64,000 nt of DNA from Rhodopirellula sp. (GCA_002701385.1 NZVD01000090.1:31830-95829), one strand, 5' to 3'. Positions 36,217 to 46,036 are shown, counted from the first letter of the stretch. Notes: generated by a model from the letters alone, not told the origin. Translations and numbers: made by a program.

Positions 36217-37785
36217 ATGAGACGACCAATGCTACGAGCAACCCTTGCCTCCCTGCTTATTCTGATAACAGCTCTGACTACTCAGGCTGACGACCGGCCG
36301 AATATCGTGCTCATTATGGCCGATGACTTAGGCTTCTCTGATATCGGCTGTTATGGTTCGGAAATTCCGACACCCAATCTGGACTCGCTAGCCGAAAACG
36401 GATTGCGTTTCACTCAGTTCTATAACACGTCTAAATGTCATAGTTCACGCGTCTCTTTGCTGACCGGACTATATTGTGATCAAGCTGGCAGTGAATCCCT
36501 AAGCCGCGGCTCCACCATCGCTGAAGTACTTAAAGAAGCCGGGTATTTCACAGCGATGTCAGGTAAATGGCACTTAAGCAAGCAACCGACAGATTTTGGA
36601 TTTGACCGTTACTGGGGACACCTATCTGGCGCCACTAACTTTTTCATTGGAGATGATACGTTTCGCTATAACGGTGAACATTATGATGTACCCAAAACGC
36701 TTAATGGGCGTCCCTTCTATACCACGCATGCGATTGCGGATTTCGCCATCGAATTCATCGACGAAGGTATTGCCGCCAACAAGCCGTTTCTGATGTACAT
36801 CCCGTTCAATGCGCCCCATTACCCATTGCAAGCCCCGGAAGCCGACGTCAAACGTCACCTGGGAAACTACGACGGTGGTTGGGACGCTCTGAGAAAAACT
36901 CGATTTGCTAAACAATTGGAATTAGGTTTATTCCCTGAAGATACTCAATTGAGCAAACGCTCAGACCATGTACCTGCCTGGAAATCTCTTTCTGAAGAAG
37001 ATCGCACCTGGGAAGCAAAGCGAATGGCAGTCTTTGCCGCCATGGTCGATTTGCTGGATCAGAATATTGGACGCGTCGTCAAGCATCTGGAAGAAAAGAA
37101 TGAGTTAGATAATACATTGATCCTGTTTTGTAGCGATAACGGAGCTTGTCCGTTTGAGCGAACACAGGGCCGATTTAAGGCCCCTTGGGATCCTGAATCC
37201 TATTGGCTTTATGATGCCAGTTGGGCCAATGCGGGAAATACACCATTTCGTCTCTATAAACAAAATCAGCATGAAGGTGGAATCTGTTCTCCCATGATTG
37301 CCCACTGGCCTAACGGCTTGAAAGCAAAGCCTGGGACGATTACCACTCAGACAGCTCATTTGGTGGATTTCATGGCGACGTTTCTCGATGTAGCTGACGC
37401 TCGGTATCCACAACAAATTGGGGAACGCAAGATAGACCCACTCGTAGGTAAATCACTCGTCCCCATCTTTGAAGGGCAACAACGCGATGCTCACGCAACG
37501 CTGTATTTCCATTTCGGAACAGACCGAGCACTGCGTCAGGGGCCGTGGAAAATTGTCTCTGCCAAACTGGGACGTTGGGAACTCTACAACCTGGAAAAGG
37601 ATCGCACGGAAATGAATGATCTGGCCAAGCAATTTCCTGCTCGAGTGAAAGCGATGGAAGAGGTTTGGTTCGATATCGCCAAAAATCAGGAACGCCTCAA
37701 AGGCAAGCATTTATTGCCTGTGAAAAACACGATCACTAAATTGAACTTCCGCAAAGACACTTCAAGTGGTCGCGTAGAAAACTGA
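36217..37785 (+). CDS. Arylsulfatase-like sulfatase, exported
   Basis: A 522-residue sulfatase from the ATG at 36217, giving the signal MRRPMLRATLASLLILITALTTQA; the track start at 36184 adds 11 residues. The metal block is RPNIVLIMADDLGFSDIGCYG and the modified-Cys motif is CHSSRVSLLTG, with Ser rather than Pro at +2. SGKWHLSKQPTDFGFDRYWG and NTPFRLYKQNQHEGGICSPM are typical of arylsulfatase A-like enzymes. It closely resembles the sulfatase at 38069 in the unusual QLSKRS and WDALRK blocks, so the two are paralogs facing each other. Substrate unknown; probably a sulfated polysaccharide fragment. Confidence 0.92.
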   Translation: MRRPMLRATLASLLILITALTTQADDRPNIVLIMADDLGFSDIGCYGSEIPTPNLDSLAENGLRFTQFYNTSKCHSSRVSLLTGLYCDQAGSESLSRGSTIAEVLKEAGYFTAMSGKWHLSKQPTDFGFDRYWGHLSGATNFFIGDDTFRYNGEHYDVPKTLNGRPFYTTHAIADFAIEFIDEGIAANKPFLMYIPFNAPHYPLQAPEADVKRHLGNYDGGWDALRKTRFAKQLELGLFPEDTQLSKRSDHVPAWKSLSEEDRTWEAKRMAVFAAMVDLLDQNIGRVVKHLEEKNELDNTLILFCSDNGACPFERTQGRFKAPWDPESYWLYDASWANAGNTPFRLYKQNQHEGGICSPMIAHWPNGLKAKPGTITTQTAHLVDFMATFLDVADARYPQQIGERKIDPLVGKSLVPIFEGQQRDAHATLYFHFGTDRALRQGPWKIVSAKLGRWELYNLEKDRTEMNDLAKQFPARVKAMEEVWFDIAKNQERLKGKHLLPVKNTITKLNFRKDTSSGRVEN

Positions 37786-38067
37786 TCACTCGGGCAACGC
37801 TTCCGAATCGTGATCGGGTAGGTATACGTAATAGTGATAGTCGGCATGAAGCTGCCAGCCACGCGATTCATAGAGCGTCTTGGCTGGTAGATTGTTTACA
37901 CCTGTGCACAGTAACAGGCGAGTCGCAGAGGTCGATTCTGCAAAATCCTCTGCCGCCTGTAACAACTGAGTTGCCACACCCAGCCCATAAAATTGGTGGT
38001 ATTGGCTTAACAACTAAGCCTATGCCTCCAGATCATCGAGATTTGCCTTCGTGATATCAGCGACTGA
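37786..38067 (-). pseudogene. GNAT acetyltransferase pseudogene with internal deletion
   Basis: The track frame (TTG at 38013) encodes GLGVATQLLQAAEDFAES and NNLPAKTLYESRGWQ, the acetyl-CoA-binding and C-terminal parts of a GNAT N-acetyltransferase. Reading the same frame upstream gives VADITKANLDDLEA, stop, A, stop, LLSQYHQFYG. The first part resembles a GNAT N-terminus and YHQFYG its first helix. Thus the beginning and end of one gene are present in one frame, with two TAG codons near the start and a central piece of roughly 50-70 codons missing between QFYG and LGVA. The gene is dead and lies between two convergent sulfatases. Confidence 0.72.
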
Positions 38068-38068
38068 T

Positions 38069-39709
38069 TTATTTTCCGGGGTTCAGGACTGGTAAATACT
38101 CAGCGCCAAGATCTTTAGGAAGCGGAGTCACCTGGTTATCCTCGGCCCAACGATCCCACTTTGCTTCCAAGGACTTTGCTAATTTGGGATGACGCTTCAC
38201 CAGATTGCGGGACTCAATTCGATCCTTCGAAATATCATATAGTTCCCATGGCTCACCACGAGTGGCGACCAGCTTCCAATTCCCTTCTCGGACTGCTCGG
38301 CTTCCCTGGTGTTCAAAGAACAATGTCCGAGTATCACCTGTATCATTTGCACGCCAGCTTGATAATAAGCTAACTCCCGGAAGTGGTAATGTGGACTCTC
38401 CTTCCCATTGCTGAGGATATTCACTTCCTGCGGCTTCCAGTAAGGTCGGAACGAGATCAATAATATGAGCCGGCGTATTATTGATTGTCCCTCGAGCCAA
38501 ATTCCCCTGTGGCCAATGGATGATTGCCGGCATCGAGATTCCACCCTCGTGACTGTAATGTTTGTAAAGTCGAAACGGAGTATTGGAAGCATTCGACCAA
38601 CCTGACCCGATGCTGTGATAACTATCTGCATTACCCATGGTTTCCAGCTGCTCTCCCCAATGCAGTTTGTTGTTACGACCGGACCAGATATCAAATCCAA
38701 AGGGATCCCATTCGTAGCATGCGCCATTATCAGAAATGAAAATAATCAAAGTGTTCGCAAATTCATCATGGCTTTTGAGGTCGGTGATAACACGACCAAT
38801 GTTGCGATCCATCTGGTCCACCATCGCTGCATAGATCGCCATCCGACGAGCCAAATCTCCGCGACGATCGGTCGGAAGCGAGTCCCAGGCGGGATTTCGA
38901 AGAGCTTGGGTTTCTCCCCAATCCCAATACAGAGACCGTTTGGACAATGCCGAGTCTTTAGAGACCACACCAAGTGCCTTCATGCGTTTCAAACGTTCTT
39001 CACGAATAGTATCCCAGCCAACATCGTATCTTGTTGCATACTTGGCGATGTCTTCCGGCCAGGCATGCAGTGGGAAATGCGGTGCATTAAACGCCAGGTA
39101 TAGAAACCATGGCTTCTCCTTTGTTTCCCGTCCCATCTCCAGGAATTCTAATGCATGGTCAACGGTCGCATCCGTGGCGTGGAATGTTCCGGGTTTGTAC
39201 TCGATGGGTTGTTCATCCGTCGGAAAGCGATCCAATTGGGTTGGGTCGAAATAATGTCGACCACTCTTCACCGTGCCATAGGATTGTTCAAATCCATGTT
39301 CTGTTGGATTTGGTGTTCCCAAGTGCCACTTACCAGCAAGGAATGTTCGATACCCAGCGGCTTGCAGGAGTTGCCCAGAAGTCACCGCATCCTCGGCTAA
39401 CGATCCCCGATATCCCGGATGCCCGATGTCCTTGATCATATGTCCAAGCCCGACTCGGTGAGGATACTGCCCGGTAAGAATACTCGCACGTGACGGGCAG
39501 CACCGCCCCATGTTATACATTTGCGTCATTCGCACACCGTCGGTAGCGAGAGCATCAAGGTGCGGAGTATTGATTTCACCGCCGTAACAGCCGAGGTCAC
39601 TGTAGCCGAGATCGTCCGCGACAATTACGAGTACATTCGGTTGTTGCTGAGCTGATAATTCGAGGGTGACAAAAAGTAGTAGCAGCGTGGAGAGAATACG
39701 AGAAGGCAT
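38069..39709 (-). CDS. Arylsulfatase-like sulfatase, exported
   Basis: A 546-residue sulfatase with a short signal peptide (ILSTLLLLFVTLELSAQ). The metal block is PNVLVIVADDLGYSDLGCYGGE, the formylglycine motif CCPSRASILTGQYP near residue 73, and the second metal block TLIIFISDNGACYEWD near 327. NTPFRLYKHYSHEGGISMPA and ALSKRS show close kinship with the sulfatase at 36217. It would act in the periplasm or envelope on sulfate esters. Specificity is unknown. Confidence 0.93.
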   Translation of the reverse strand: MPSRILSTLLLLFVTLELSAQQQPNVLVIVADDLGYSDLGCYGGEINTPHLDALATDGVRMTQMYNMGRCCPSRASILTGQYPHRVGLGHMIKDIGHPGYRGSLAEDAVTSGQLLQAAGYRTFLAGKWHLGTPNPTEHGFEQSYGTVKSGRHYFDPTQLDRFPTDEQPIEYKPGTFHATDATVDHALEFLEMGRETKEKPWFLYLAFNAPHFPLHAWPEDIAKYATRYDVGWDTIREERLKRMKALGVVSKDSALSKRSLYWDWGETQALRNPAWDSLPTDRRGDLARRMAIYAAMVDQMDRNIGRVITDLKSHDEFANTLIIFISDNGACYEWDPFGFDIWSGRNNKLHWGEQLETMGNADSYHSIGSGWSNASNTPFRLYKHYSHEGGISMPAIIHWPQGNLARGTINNTPAHIIDLVPTLLEAAGSEYPQQWEGESTLPLPGVSLLSSWRANDTGDTRTLFFEHQGSRAVREGNWKLVATRGEPWELYDISKDRIESRNLVKRHPKLAKSLEAKWDRWAEDNQVTPLPKDLGAEYLPVLNPGK

Positions 39710-39875
39710 ATCTGCGGAGACCTACTTTGGAAAATGGACAATCTCAGGTTTTGTAAGCAAGTTTGAGTCACTACCGTCTCGTTGGAAACTTAGAATGGTG
39801 TTAACTCAACCGGAGTTTAATTATTGTCGAGATTCGACTTCATATCTACAGAAGCAAATCAGAAGCCCCATTTAG

Positions 39876-40856
39876 ATGACCGATTCCTCTCACACCTGGA
39901 CGTTTCTTCATGTAAACGATAGTCACATGGGAACTCCTCGCTCCTACCGTTTTCGTCCTGCCATCAATCAACGATGGGCTGCGATCAAGCAGCAAATTGA
40001 ACAGGAATCTGCCGACCTACTATTACATGGCGGCGATTTGACCCGGGACGGTCAAACACATTCGTTTGAAATCGAGCAGGCCGCAGTGGATCTGAGTTCG
40101 ATACCATTTCCAATCCACGTGATTCCCGGCAATATGGATGTCGGCAACAAACACACTCACGTCAACGGCCGAAAAAAGCGGTGGGACCCTCTGGGACTTG
40201 GCTGGCACGATCCTGAATTAAATATGACCGGTGAACGCCTTGACTTGTTCAGTCGTTTTTTTGGCGATATTCAATGGACGTTTATCCATCGGGATGTTCG
40301 CTTTACCGGATTTTATGCAGCCGTAGCAGGTTCAGGGTTACCTCAGGAACAACAGTTCTGGGAATTTATGGAAATGCTTCCGACACTCGAACGCACCAGA
40401 CATCACGTCGCCGTCATGCACTACTGGTTATTTATGGAGGATCCCGATGAACCTGACTGGGATCTCACTAACGAAGAAGAATACGACAACTGGTACTTTT
40501 CAATCTCTCCCCCTCATCGGCAGAGGATCTGGAAGATCCTCCGGCAAGCTGGGGTCGACATTCTATTTTGTGGGCATGTCCACACTGCACGACCGGTACA
40601 GCATCTGGATGGGATTCGGATCTATCGCACTCAAGCGGCTGGTAATACGGCACAACTCACCGATCGCTGGAAAGAAATCGACACTCGCTTTGGTTATCAT
40701 CGCTGCACGGTAGTAGACGACCGAATCGATGTTGAATTCATACTGGGCGATGATCAATGCGAAGAATTTGGAACATACGGCCCACTGGGGCACCCCAAAG
40801 TGGAAGACCGAGACTACAGTGTCGCACAACAGCACCCTCCTATCGAACCGGATTGA
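39876..40856 (+). CDS. Calcineurin-like metallophosphoesterase
   Basis: A 326-residue protein without a signal peptide. The dinuclear-metal motifs of the family appear in order: DSH in FLHVNDSHMGTP (about 15), GGDLTRDG near 50, GNMD in VIPGNMDVGNKH near 87 (GNMD in place of the usual GNHD), the single His in AVMHYWLF near 174, and GHVH in FCGHVHTARP near 235. The family hydrolyses phosphomono- or diesters, often cyclic nucleotides or phospholipid headgroups; the substrate here is unknown. It is convergent with the DUF1501 gene at 40861, with 4 bases between stops. Confidence 0.9.
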   Translation: MTDSSHTWTFLHVNDSHMGTPRSYRFRPAINQRWAAIKQQIEQESADLLLHGGDLTRDGQTHSFEIEQAAVDLSSIPFPIHVIPGNMDVGNKHTHVNGRKKRWDPLGLGWHDPELNMTGERLDLFSRFFGDIQWTFIHRDVRFTGFYAAVAGSGLPQEQQFWEFMEMLPTLERTRHHVAVMHYWLFMEDPDEPDWDLTNEEEYDNWYFSISPPHRQRIWKILRQAGVDILFCGHVHTARPVQHLDGIRIYRTQAAGNTAQLTDRWKEIDTRFGYHRCTVVDDRIDVEFILGDDQCEEFGTYGPLGHPKVEDRDYSVAQQHPPIEPD

Positions 40857-40860
40857 TCCG

Positions 40861-42357
40861 TTAGGCTAAGAGTCCCTCAACAATTCGTCCAGGCTGTCCA
40901 TCCAACAAGGTCTGCTCTCGACCATTTTGCTTAAACGTCAAAGCTTCGGCATCTAATCCAAACAAGTGCAATAGTGTTCTGTGGTAATCAAAGTGATTGA
41001 CTACGTTCTCTGTGGCACGATGCCCAAATTCATCGGTCGCACCGTACGTGCCACCTGCTTTGAATCCGCCTCCCGCTACCCACATACTAAAGCCGTAGGT
41101 ATTGTGATCCCGTCCAAAATTCGCGACACCAGTATCGTTCTGAATTACTGGAAGACGGCCCATTTCTCCGCCCCAATGCACGACAGTCGAATCCAACATT
41201 CCTCGTTGTTTAAGATCCTTCACCAATGCTGCGGCGGGGACATCCACCTTTTTACAGGAAGCAGGTAGGCGAGTTTGTAGTGTGCCGTGATGATCCCAAT
41301 ATTGATTCTTAGTGAACAGCTGAACAAAGCGAACACCACGTTCCACAAGTCTACGGGCAATCAAACAACGCTTCCCGAATTCATCCGTCTCTTTGACTCC
41401 GATACCGTACATGTCATGAGTAGCCTGTGTTTCCTGACTCAGATCAAGTGCCTCGGATGCAGCAGCCTGCATTTTGTAAGCCAATTCATAATTGGCGATC
41501 CGCGCAGTCAGCTCCAGCTCTCGCTCACGCTGTTCACGATGTTGTTCATTCAGGAGACGTACTAGCGACAGAAACTTCTCCTGAGACTTGCCGGTGAATT
41601 GTTGCGGAGCATTCAAATTCAGGATTCTTGGTTCGACGGGACGAATGACTGTACCTTGATACAAAGATGGTAGCCAGCCGTTTGACCAATTCAAAACGCC
41701 TTCCACGGGTAGACCCTGTGGATCGGTCAGTGACACGTAAGCTGGTAACTCATCAGTTTCAGCACCAAGTGCATAAGTTAACCAGCTGCCTAAAGCAGGT
41801 CGGCCTTTCTGTGTTCTACCGTTATTCATCGCGTGGATAGACTGACCGTGATTATTGACACCCGTATGCATGGATCTGATCACCAATACATCATCGACAA
41901 TACCGGCCAGTCCCGGGAGCAATTCGGAAATCTCCGTTCCACATTCACCATGCTTGGCAAACTGATAAGGACTTCCCATGATTCGCGAACTCGCTTCAGC
42001 AGCGTTGTCGTATTTGATCTCACCGGGAAACTTTTGCAAATGCATCTTATTAAGGATCGGCTTGGGATCCATCAGGTCCATTTGACTTGGACCGCCCTGC
42101 ATAAACATCGAAATCATCGCCTTGGCCTGAGGCTCATGATGAGTCGGCTTCGGCAATAAGTCGAAACTCTGCAGTCCCAAATTCGGTTTAACCGGTTCTG
42201 CGTGAGCAGCTTTCTGAGCCAAGGCAGCCAGAGATAAAGGAATACTTCCCATCGCCACTCGAGATAAGAAGTGACGACGACTAGATGACCGGACAGTCTC
42301 TTGGCCAAATTCCTGGCGGTGTTCTTGATGTAGTTCTTGACGACTGGAGGAATTCAT
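40861..42357 (-). CDS. DUF1501 family protein, Tat-exported
   Basis: A 498-residue protein from the ATG at 42357. The track start at 42411 would overlap the upstream PSD1 gene, whose stop is at 42380. A Glu/Gln/Arg-rich leader (SSRQELHQEHRQEF) precedes a twin-arginine signal (SSRRHFLSRVAMGSIPLSLAALA). Core blocks are SMFMQGGPSQMDLMDPKPIL, YWDHHGTLQTRL, HWGGEMGRLPVIQ and GRDHNTYGFSMWVAGGG. It is the partner of the PSD1 cytochrome immediately upstream. Reaction unknown. Confidence 0.93.
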   Translation of the reverse strand: MNSSSRQELHQEHRQEFGQETVRSSSRRHFLSRVAMGSIPLSLAALAQKAAHAEPVKPNLGLQSFDLLPKPTHHEPQAKAMISMFMQGGPSQMDLMDPKPILNKMHLQKFPGEIKYDNAAEASSRIMGSPYQFAKHGECGTEISELLPGLAGIVDDVLVIRSMHTGVNNHGQSIHAMNNGRTQKGRPALGSWLTYALGAETDELPAYVSLTDPQGLPVEGVLNWSNGWLPSLYQGTVIRPVEPRILNLNAPQQFTGKSQEKFLSLVRLLNEQHREQRERELELTARIANYELAYKMQAAASEALDLSQETQATHDMYGIGVKETDEFGKRCLIARRLVERGVRFVQLFTKNQYWDHHGTLQTRLPASCKKVDVPAAALVKDLKQRGMLDSTVVHWGGEMGRLPVIQNDTGVANFGRDHNTYGFSMWVAGGGFKAGGTYGATDEFGHRATENVVNHFDYHRTLLHLFGLDAEALTFKQNGREQTLLDGQPGRIVEGLLA

Positions 42358-42379
42358 TTTGATAATTCTTTCTTCAACT

Positions 42380-45289
42380 CTAGTCCACATAAATGAATTG
42401 ATTGGATGCAAGTAATGCCTGACAGACCATCGCCAAAACTGTTTCCTCAGCCGCTTCTGGTGTCAGTTTCGAGTCTGCCTGAAGCAACTCCTGCTTTTGC
42501 ATGACCTGAAAGTCCAGAAAACCCTTCAGCACATCCGTCGCGATTTCCTGTCCGTATGCACGCTTCCAGGCATAAGCTATCTGCGATTCTAAAGACTCAC
42601 CGCCTGCCTGCTGAATATGCTTTGCAAACAACTGAGAGTATTTAACAATGAAATCGCTGTTCATCAGCAATAGAGCCTGCGGAGCAACATTAGAGTCTGC
42701 ACGTTGAGTGCAATTCGGAGCCACCGAGGGCACATCAAAAGTTTCAAGCACCGCCAAGGGTCGGCTACGACGCACCTGAATATAGACACTACGCCGATTT
42801 TCCAAAGCTCCCAGCCCATCTCCCTTAATCGGCTTACGTTCGCCGTCCAGATTCTCTTTTCCAAGGACAATCTGACCGACTCCATCTTCCATCACCGGGA
42901 CAGCTTCACCAAACATCGCATTGTTACTCTGGCCACTAACGGCAATCACTGCGTCCCGCACAATTTCAGATTCCAAACGTCTCACGGACTGACGTGCATA
43001 GAATCGGTTATCAGGGTCTATTTGATCCAGATAGGCGGATCGATCTGACCGTTGCTGATAGGTGTAAGAAGTAAGGATAAGTCGATGGATATGTTTGATA
43101 TCCCAACCACTCTCAATAAATTCTCGGGACAGCCAATCCAATAGCTTCGGATGTGTCGGGCGTTCACCCAGTTGTCCAAAATTTCCCAGTGAGTTAACAA
43201 AGGCCCGCCCAAAATGGTGATACCAAATCCGATTCACCATGACTCGTGCTACCAACGGGTGACGGTCGTTGGTGAGATGGCGAGCATAGGCAAGTCGACG
43301 GCCGCTGGTAGATAAATCGGGGTTATTCGCCGGAATCTCGACCGAGACTTTCGAATGCAGAATCTCCATCTCCCCGGGGGCAATCGGTTCCTCCGACGGA
43401 CTCGAGTGATTACCTCGTTTAAAGAGATAGGTGACGGGTTGATGGTTTTCCGGTTCGGTCAACGCCCGTATAAAGTACTCCCTGGGAATTTCATCTCGAA
43501 TCGCACTGATGCCATTTTGTAATTCATCAAGTTCTTTTCGAGCATCCGTCTCGCGACAGACTTTGGCAGCCTGCCGGTAGGAGGCCACTCTCTCAGTAAT
43601 CTCCGGCTGAAATTTCTTTAGTGTTTCTGCCGTAACCAGCAGTGCCTCATGCTCACTTAATCTAGTTTTCTGTTCATCACTACGCTCGTTTTCCGGAATG
43701 TCTAAAAGCGTCTTGAGTTCTCCGCGAAGTGGTTCGTCTATGCCCTCCAGATATTCCTCCTGGGTATCGGCAATTGCCTCGGACTCCAACTTATCAGCAA
43801 TGGCTTCAATATCGGTGGCTCGACGGCTTCGCTGTCGGCTATAGAGGTAAAGCGATCCCGCACTAATGTTTTGAATGTAAGGATGCTCTTTCAATAGAGC
43901 CACCTGATCATCTGTTCTTTCTGCAGACGGCGTTCTGTATGCAGTTCTTAATGGCTCCTTCAGATCATCCGGAGCTTTAATGAGTTCTTCAGATAATGTG
44001 CGTTCAATGTGTTGGTCGACGATTTTTTGACGAGCATCGGTTGCATCCTGAGCTCGCTGTTCGATCGCAGCTTTACTATCTCGATCCTGCTGTGAATAGA
44101 GACTGATTTGACGTTGTGACGGTGGTCGCCATGATTGCCAGTCTAAGGCCGGAGCCAATACGGCTCGTAAGCGATAATAATCCTCCTGACTAATCGGGTC
44201 ATAGCGATGATTGTGGCAACGAGCACATCCCACCGTCAGGCCTAGTAGCGAGGTTGTCATGATATTGATGCTATCGGCAATCGCTTCGTTTCTTGCCACC
44301 ATCTGATCAACACCTCCGCTTCCCGTACCATCAGGAGCCATCCTCATAAATCCTGTGGCGATCAGGCGGCGTTTGGCATCCGGCGTGAGATTATCATAAG
44401 GTCGCGCTGTCAATTCATCGCCTGCAAGTTGTTCGGTGACGAATTGGTCATACGGCATATTGTCGTTGAAGGACTTAATCACATAGTCACGATAGGCATA
44501 GGCCCACTGACGTTCTGTATCCGCGTCTGTATAACCTTCTGAGTCTGCATAACCGGCGACATCCAACCAATGCCTTCCCCAGCGTTCACCATAGTACGGA
44601 GAAGCGAGTAGCTCGTCGACTAACCGCTCATACGCATCAGGTCGCTCATCCTTGATAAATCGCTCCACAGCATCCACCGACGGAGGTAAGCCAAGCAAGT
44701 CAAAATAGAGACGACGTATCAGTACTTCACGTGGGGCCTGATCGGTAAACTCCAAAAGCTTAGCTCGTAGTTTTTCCAGCACGAAGTAATCCACCGGCGA
44801 ACTCAACATGCGTTCTGTATTGAGTATGGGGACGGCTCGTTTCACAATCGGCTGGAATGCCCAGAAGCGACTTTCTTCTTCAGTAAAATACTGTTCAGAA
44901 ATGGTCTCCGGCTCGGGACTAGCCGTCTGAGCTCCCTGATCAATCCAGGCTTTCAGCGTTTCGATCTCTAACGGACTTAAATTTTTATCTTCCGGAGGCA
45001 TCTCCCCGGAACTAACTCGCTCAATTAGAACTGAATCTGTAGCCGCTCCGGAGATAACCGCTGGACCTGAGTCTCCTCCTGCCAAAATAAATCTGGCAAG
45101 TCGCAAATCCAGGTTGCCCTCTTTGACTCCTTCTTCACCGTGACAGTGAAAGCAATGAGCTTTGAGAATTGGACGCACATCTCGTTCATAAACTACATCG
45201 GTACCCTGTTCTGCCTGTACAGACTTTATTGTCTGAACTGGAAGGACTAAGGCTAGGCAAATTAAAACGAGCTTAATAATAGGGTTCAT
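42380..45289 (-). CDS. PSCyt1-DUF1549-DUF1553 cytochrome protein with long helical insert
   Basis: A 969-residue member of the PSD1 family. The signal peptide (LVLICLALVLPVQTIKSVQA) is followed by PSCyt1 with heme site CFHCHGEEG near residue 45. DUF1549 (LIRRLYFDLLGLPPSVDA, RWGRHWLDVAGYADSEG) ends with CARCHNHRYDP near 358. The insert before DUF1553 is long, charged and helical, with two related segments (LKEPLRTAYRTPSAERTDDQ and LRGELKTLLDIPENERSDEQ) that look like an internal repeat. DUF1553 starts near 683 (ARVMVNRIWYHHFGRA). It is divergent from the thioredoxin-like gene. Confidence 0.93.
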   Translation of the reverse strand: MNPIIKLVLICLALVLPVQTIKSVQAEQGTDVVYERDVRPILKAHCFHCHGEEGVKEGNLDLRLARFILAGGDSGPAVISGAATDSVLIERVSSGEMPPEDKNLSPLEIETLKAWIDQGAQTASPEPETISEQYFTEEESRFWAFQPIVKRAVPILNTERMLSSPVDYFVLEKLRAKLLEFTDQAPREVLIRRLYFDLLGLPPSVDAVERFIKDERPDAYERLVDELLASPYYGERWGRHWLDVAGYADSEGYTDADTERQWAYAYRDYVIKSFNDNMPYDQFVTEQLAGDELTARPYDNLTPDAKRRLIATGFMRMAPDGTGSGGVDQMVARNEAIADSINIMTTSLLGLTVGCARCHNHRYDPISQEDYYRLRAVLAPALDWQSWRPPSQRQISLYSQQDRDSKAAIEQRAQDATDARQKIVDQHIERTLSEELIKAPDDLKEPLRTAYRTPSAERTDDQVALLKEHPYIQNISAGSLYLYSRQRSRRATDIEAIADKLESEAIADTQEEYLEGIDEPLRGELKTLLDIPENERSDEQKTRLSEHEALLVTAETLKKFQPEITERVASYRQAAKVCRETDARKELDELQNGISAIRDEIPREYFIRALTEPENHQPVTYLFKRGNHSSPSEEPIAPGEMEILHSKVSVEIPANNPDLSTSGRRLAYARHLTNDRHPLVARVMVNRIWYHHFGRAFVNSLGNFGQLGERPTHPKLLDWLSREFIESGWDIKHIHRLILTSYTYQQRSDRSAYLDQIDPDNRFYARQSVRRLESEIVRDAVIAVSGQSNNAMFGEAVPVMEDGVGQIVLGKENLDGERKPIKGDGLGALENRRSVYIQVRRSRPLAVLETFDVPSVAPNCTQRADSNVAPQALLLMNSDFIVKYSQLFAKHIQQAGGESLESQIAYAWKRAYGQEIATDVLKGFLDFQVMQKQELLQADSKLTPEAAEETVLAMVCQALLASNQFIYVD

Positions 45290-45444
45290 TCTCTAATACC
45301 AACTTAAGAGATTTGTGATACCTACATTCTAGTCAAAAACAAATATTGATACTCCCCACAATTTAGGTAGTTCGTTACTGGTCTCAATATGGCTTACAAT
45401 AATAGTCTCTCAATTCAATCGATACTTTTTACGAGGTACCTGCT

Positions 45445-46020
45445 GTGCTCAAATCTTGCACTTTGACATTCACGACGTGCTGTCTGCTTTGGATGGGACT
45501 GACTTTGAATGCGACTGACAAGAAGGTCAATCCTCATCATCTTGGAGACAAGGTGCCCGATTTCGAAGTCAGTACACTTCGCGGTAAAAAGACTTCCCTC
45601 AAATCGATTCAAGCTGATCCTAAAACGAATTCGAGTGGCGTGACAGTTTTGACATTCTGGTGTTCCTTTTGTGGAAGTTGTCGCCAAGTCGATCAGCCAC
45701 TCAGTGAGCTGGCTGAAAAGTATGAGGGCAAGGTTGCAGTCTACGCCTTGGATTCCAGTGCTGGAGAAGAATCCCGCACCATTTCTAAAGTGCTGAAAGA
45801 AAAGCGTCTGAAGATGCCAGTGTTAGTAGACGCTGAAGGCAAAGTCGCCGATTTATTCGGAGCCAAAATGACAACCACAACCGTAGTGATCGATGCGAAC
45901 AATGTCATTCGATACTGGGGGCAATTCCAACATGGTGATCAGGCTCTGGCCGAACAGGCAATCGACGCGGTACTGGCAGGCAAAAAGCCACCGCATGATC
46001 ACACGCGAGAACGTGGCTGA
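45445..46020 (+). CDS. Thioredoxin-like (TlpA/redoxin) protein, exported
   Basis: A 191-residue protein starting at GTG with GAGG upstream and a signal-like hydrophobic N-terminus (LTFTTCCLLWMGLTLNA). The redoxin fold begins with HHLGDKVPDFEVSTLRGKK. The active-site region reads FWCSFCGSCRQVDQPL near residue 73, with Cys spaced as both CSFC and CGSC instead of a single WCPPC. VLVDAEGKVADLFGAKMTTTTVVIDANNVIRYWG is the typical C-terminal half, where a Thr precedes the position normally held by cis-Pro. It may reduce disulfides, including cytochrome heme-site thiols of its PSD1 neighbour; that is inference. Confidence 0.85.
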   Translation: MLKSCTLTFTTCCLLWMGLTLNATDKKVNPHHLGDKVPDFEVSTLRGKKTSLKSIQADPKTNSSGVTVLTFWCSFCGSCRQVDQPLSELAEKYEGKVAVYALDSSAGEESRTISKVLKEKRLKMPVLVDAEGKVADLFGAKMTTTTVVIDANNVIRYWGQFQHGDQALAEQAIDAVLAGKKPPHDHTRERG

Positions 46021-46036
46021 CACATCGAACGTTTTT

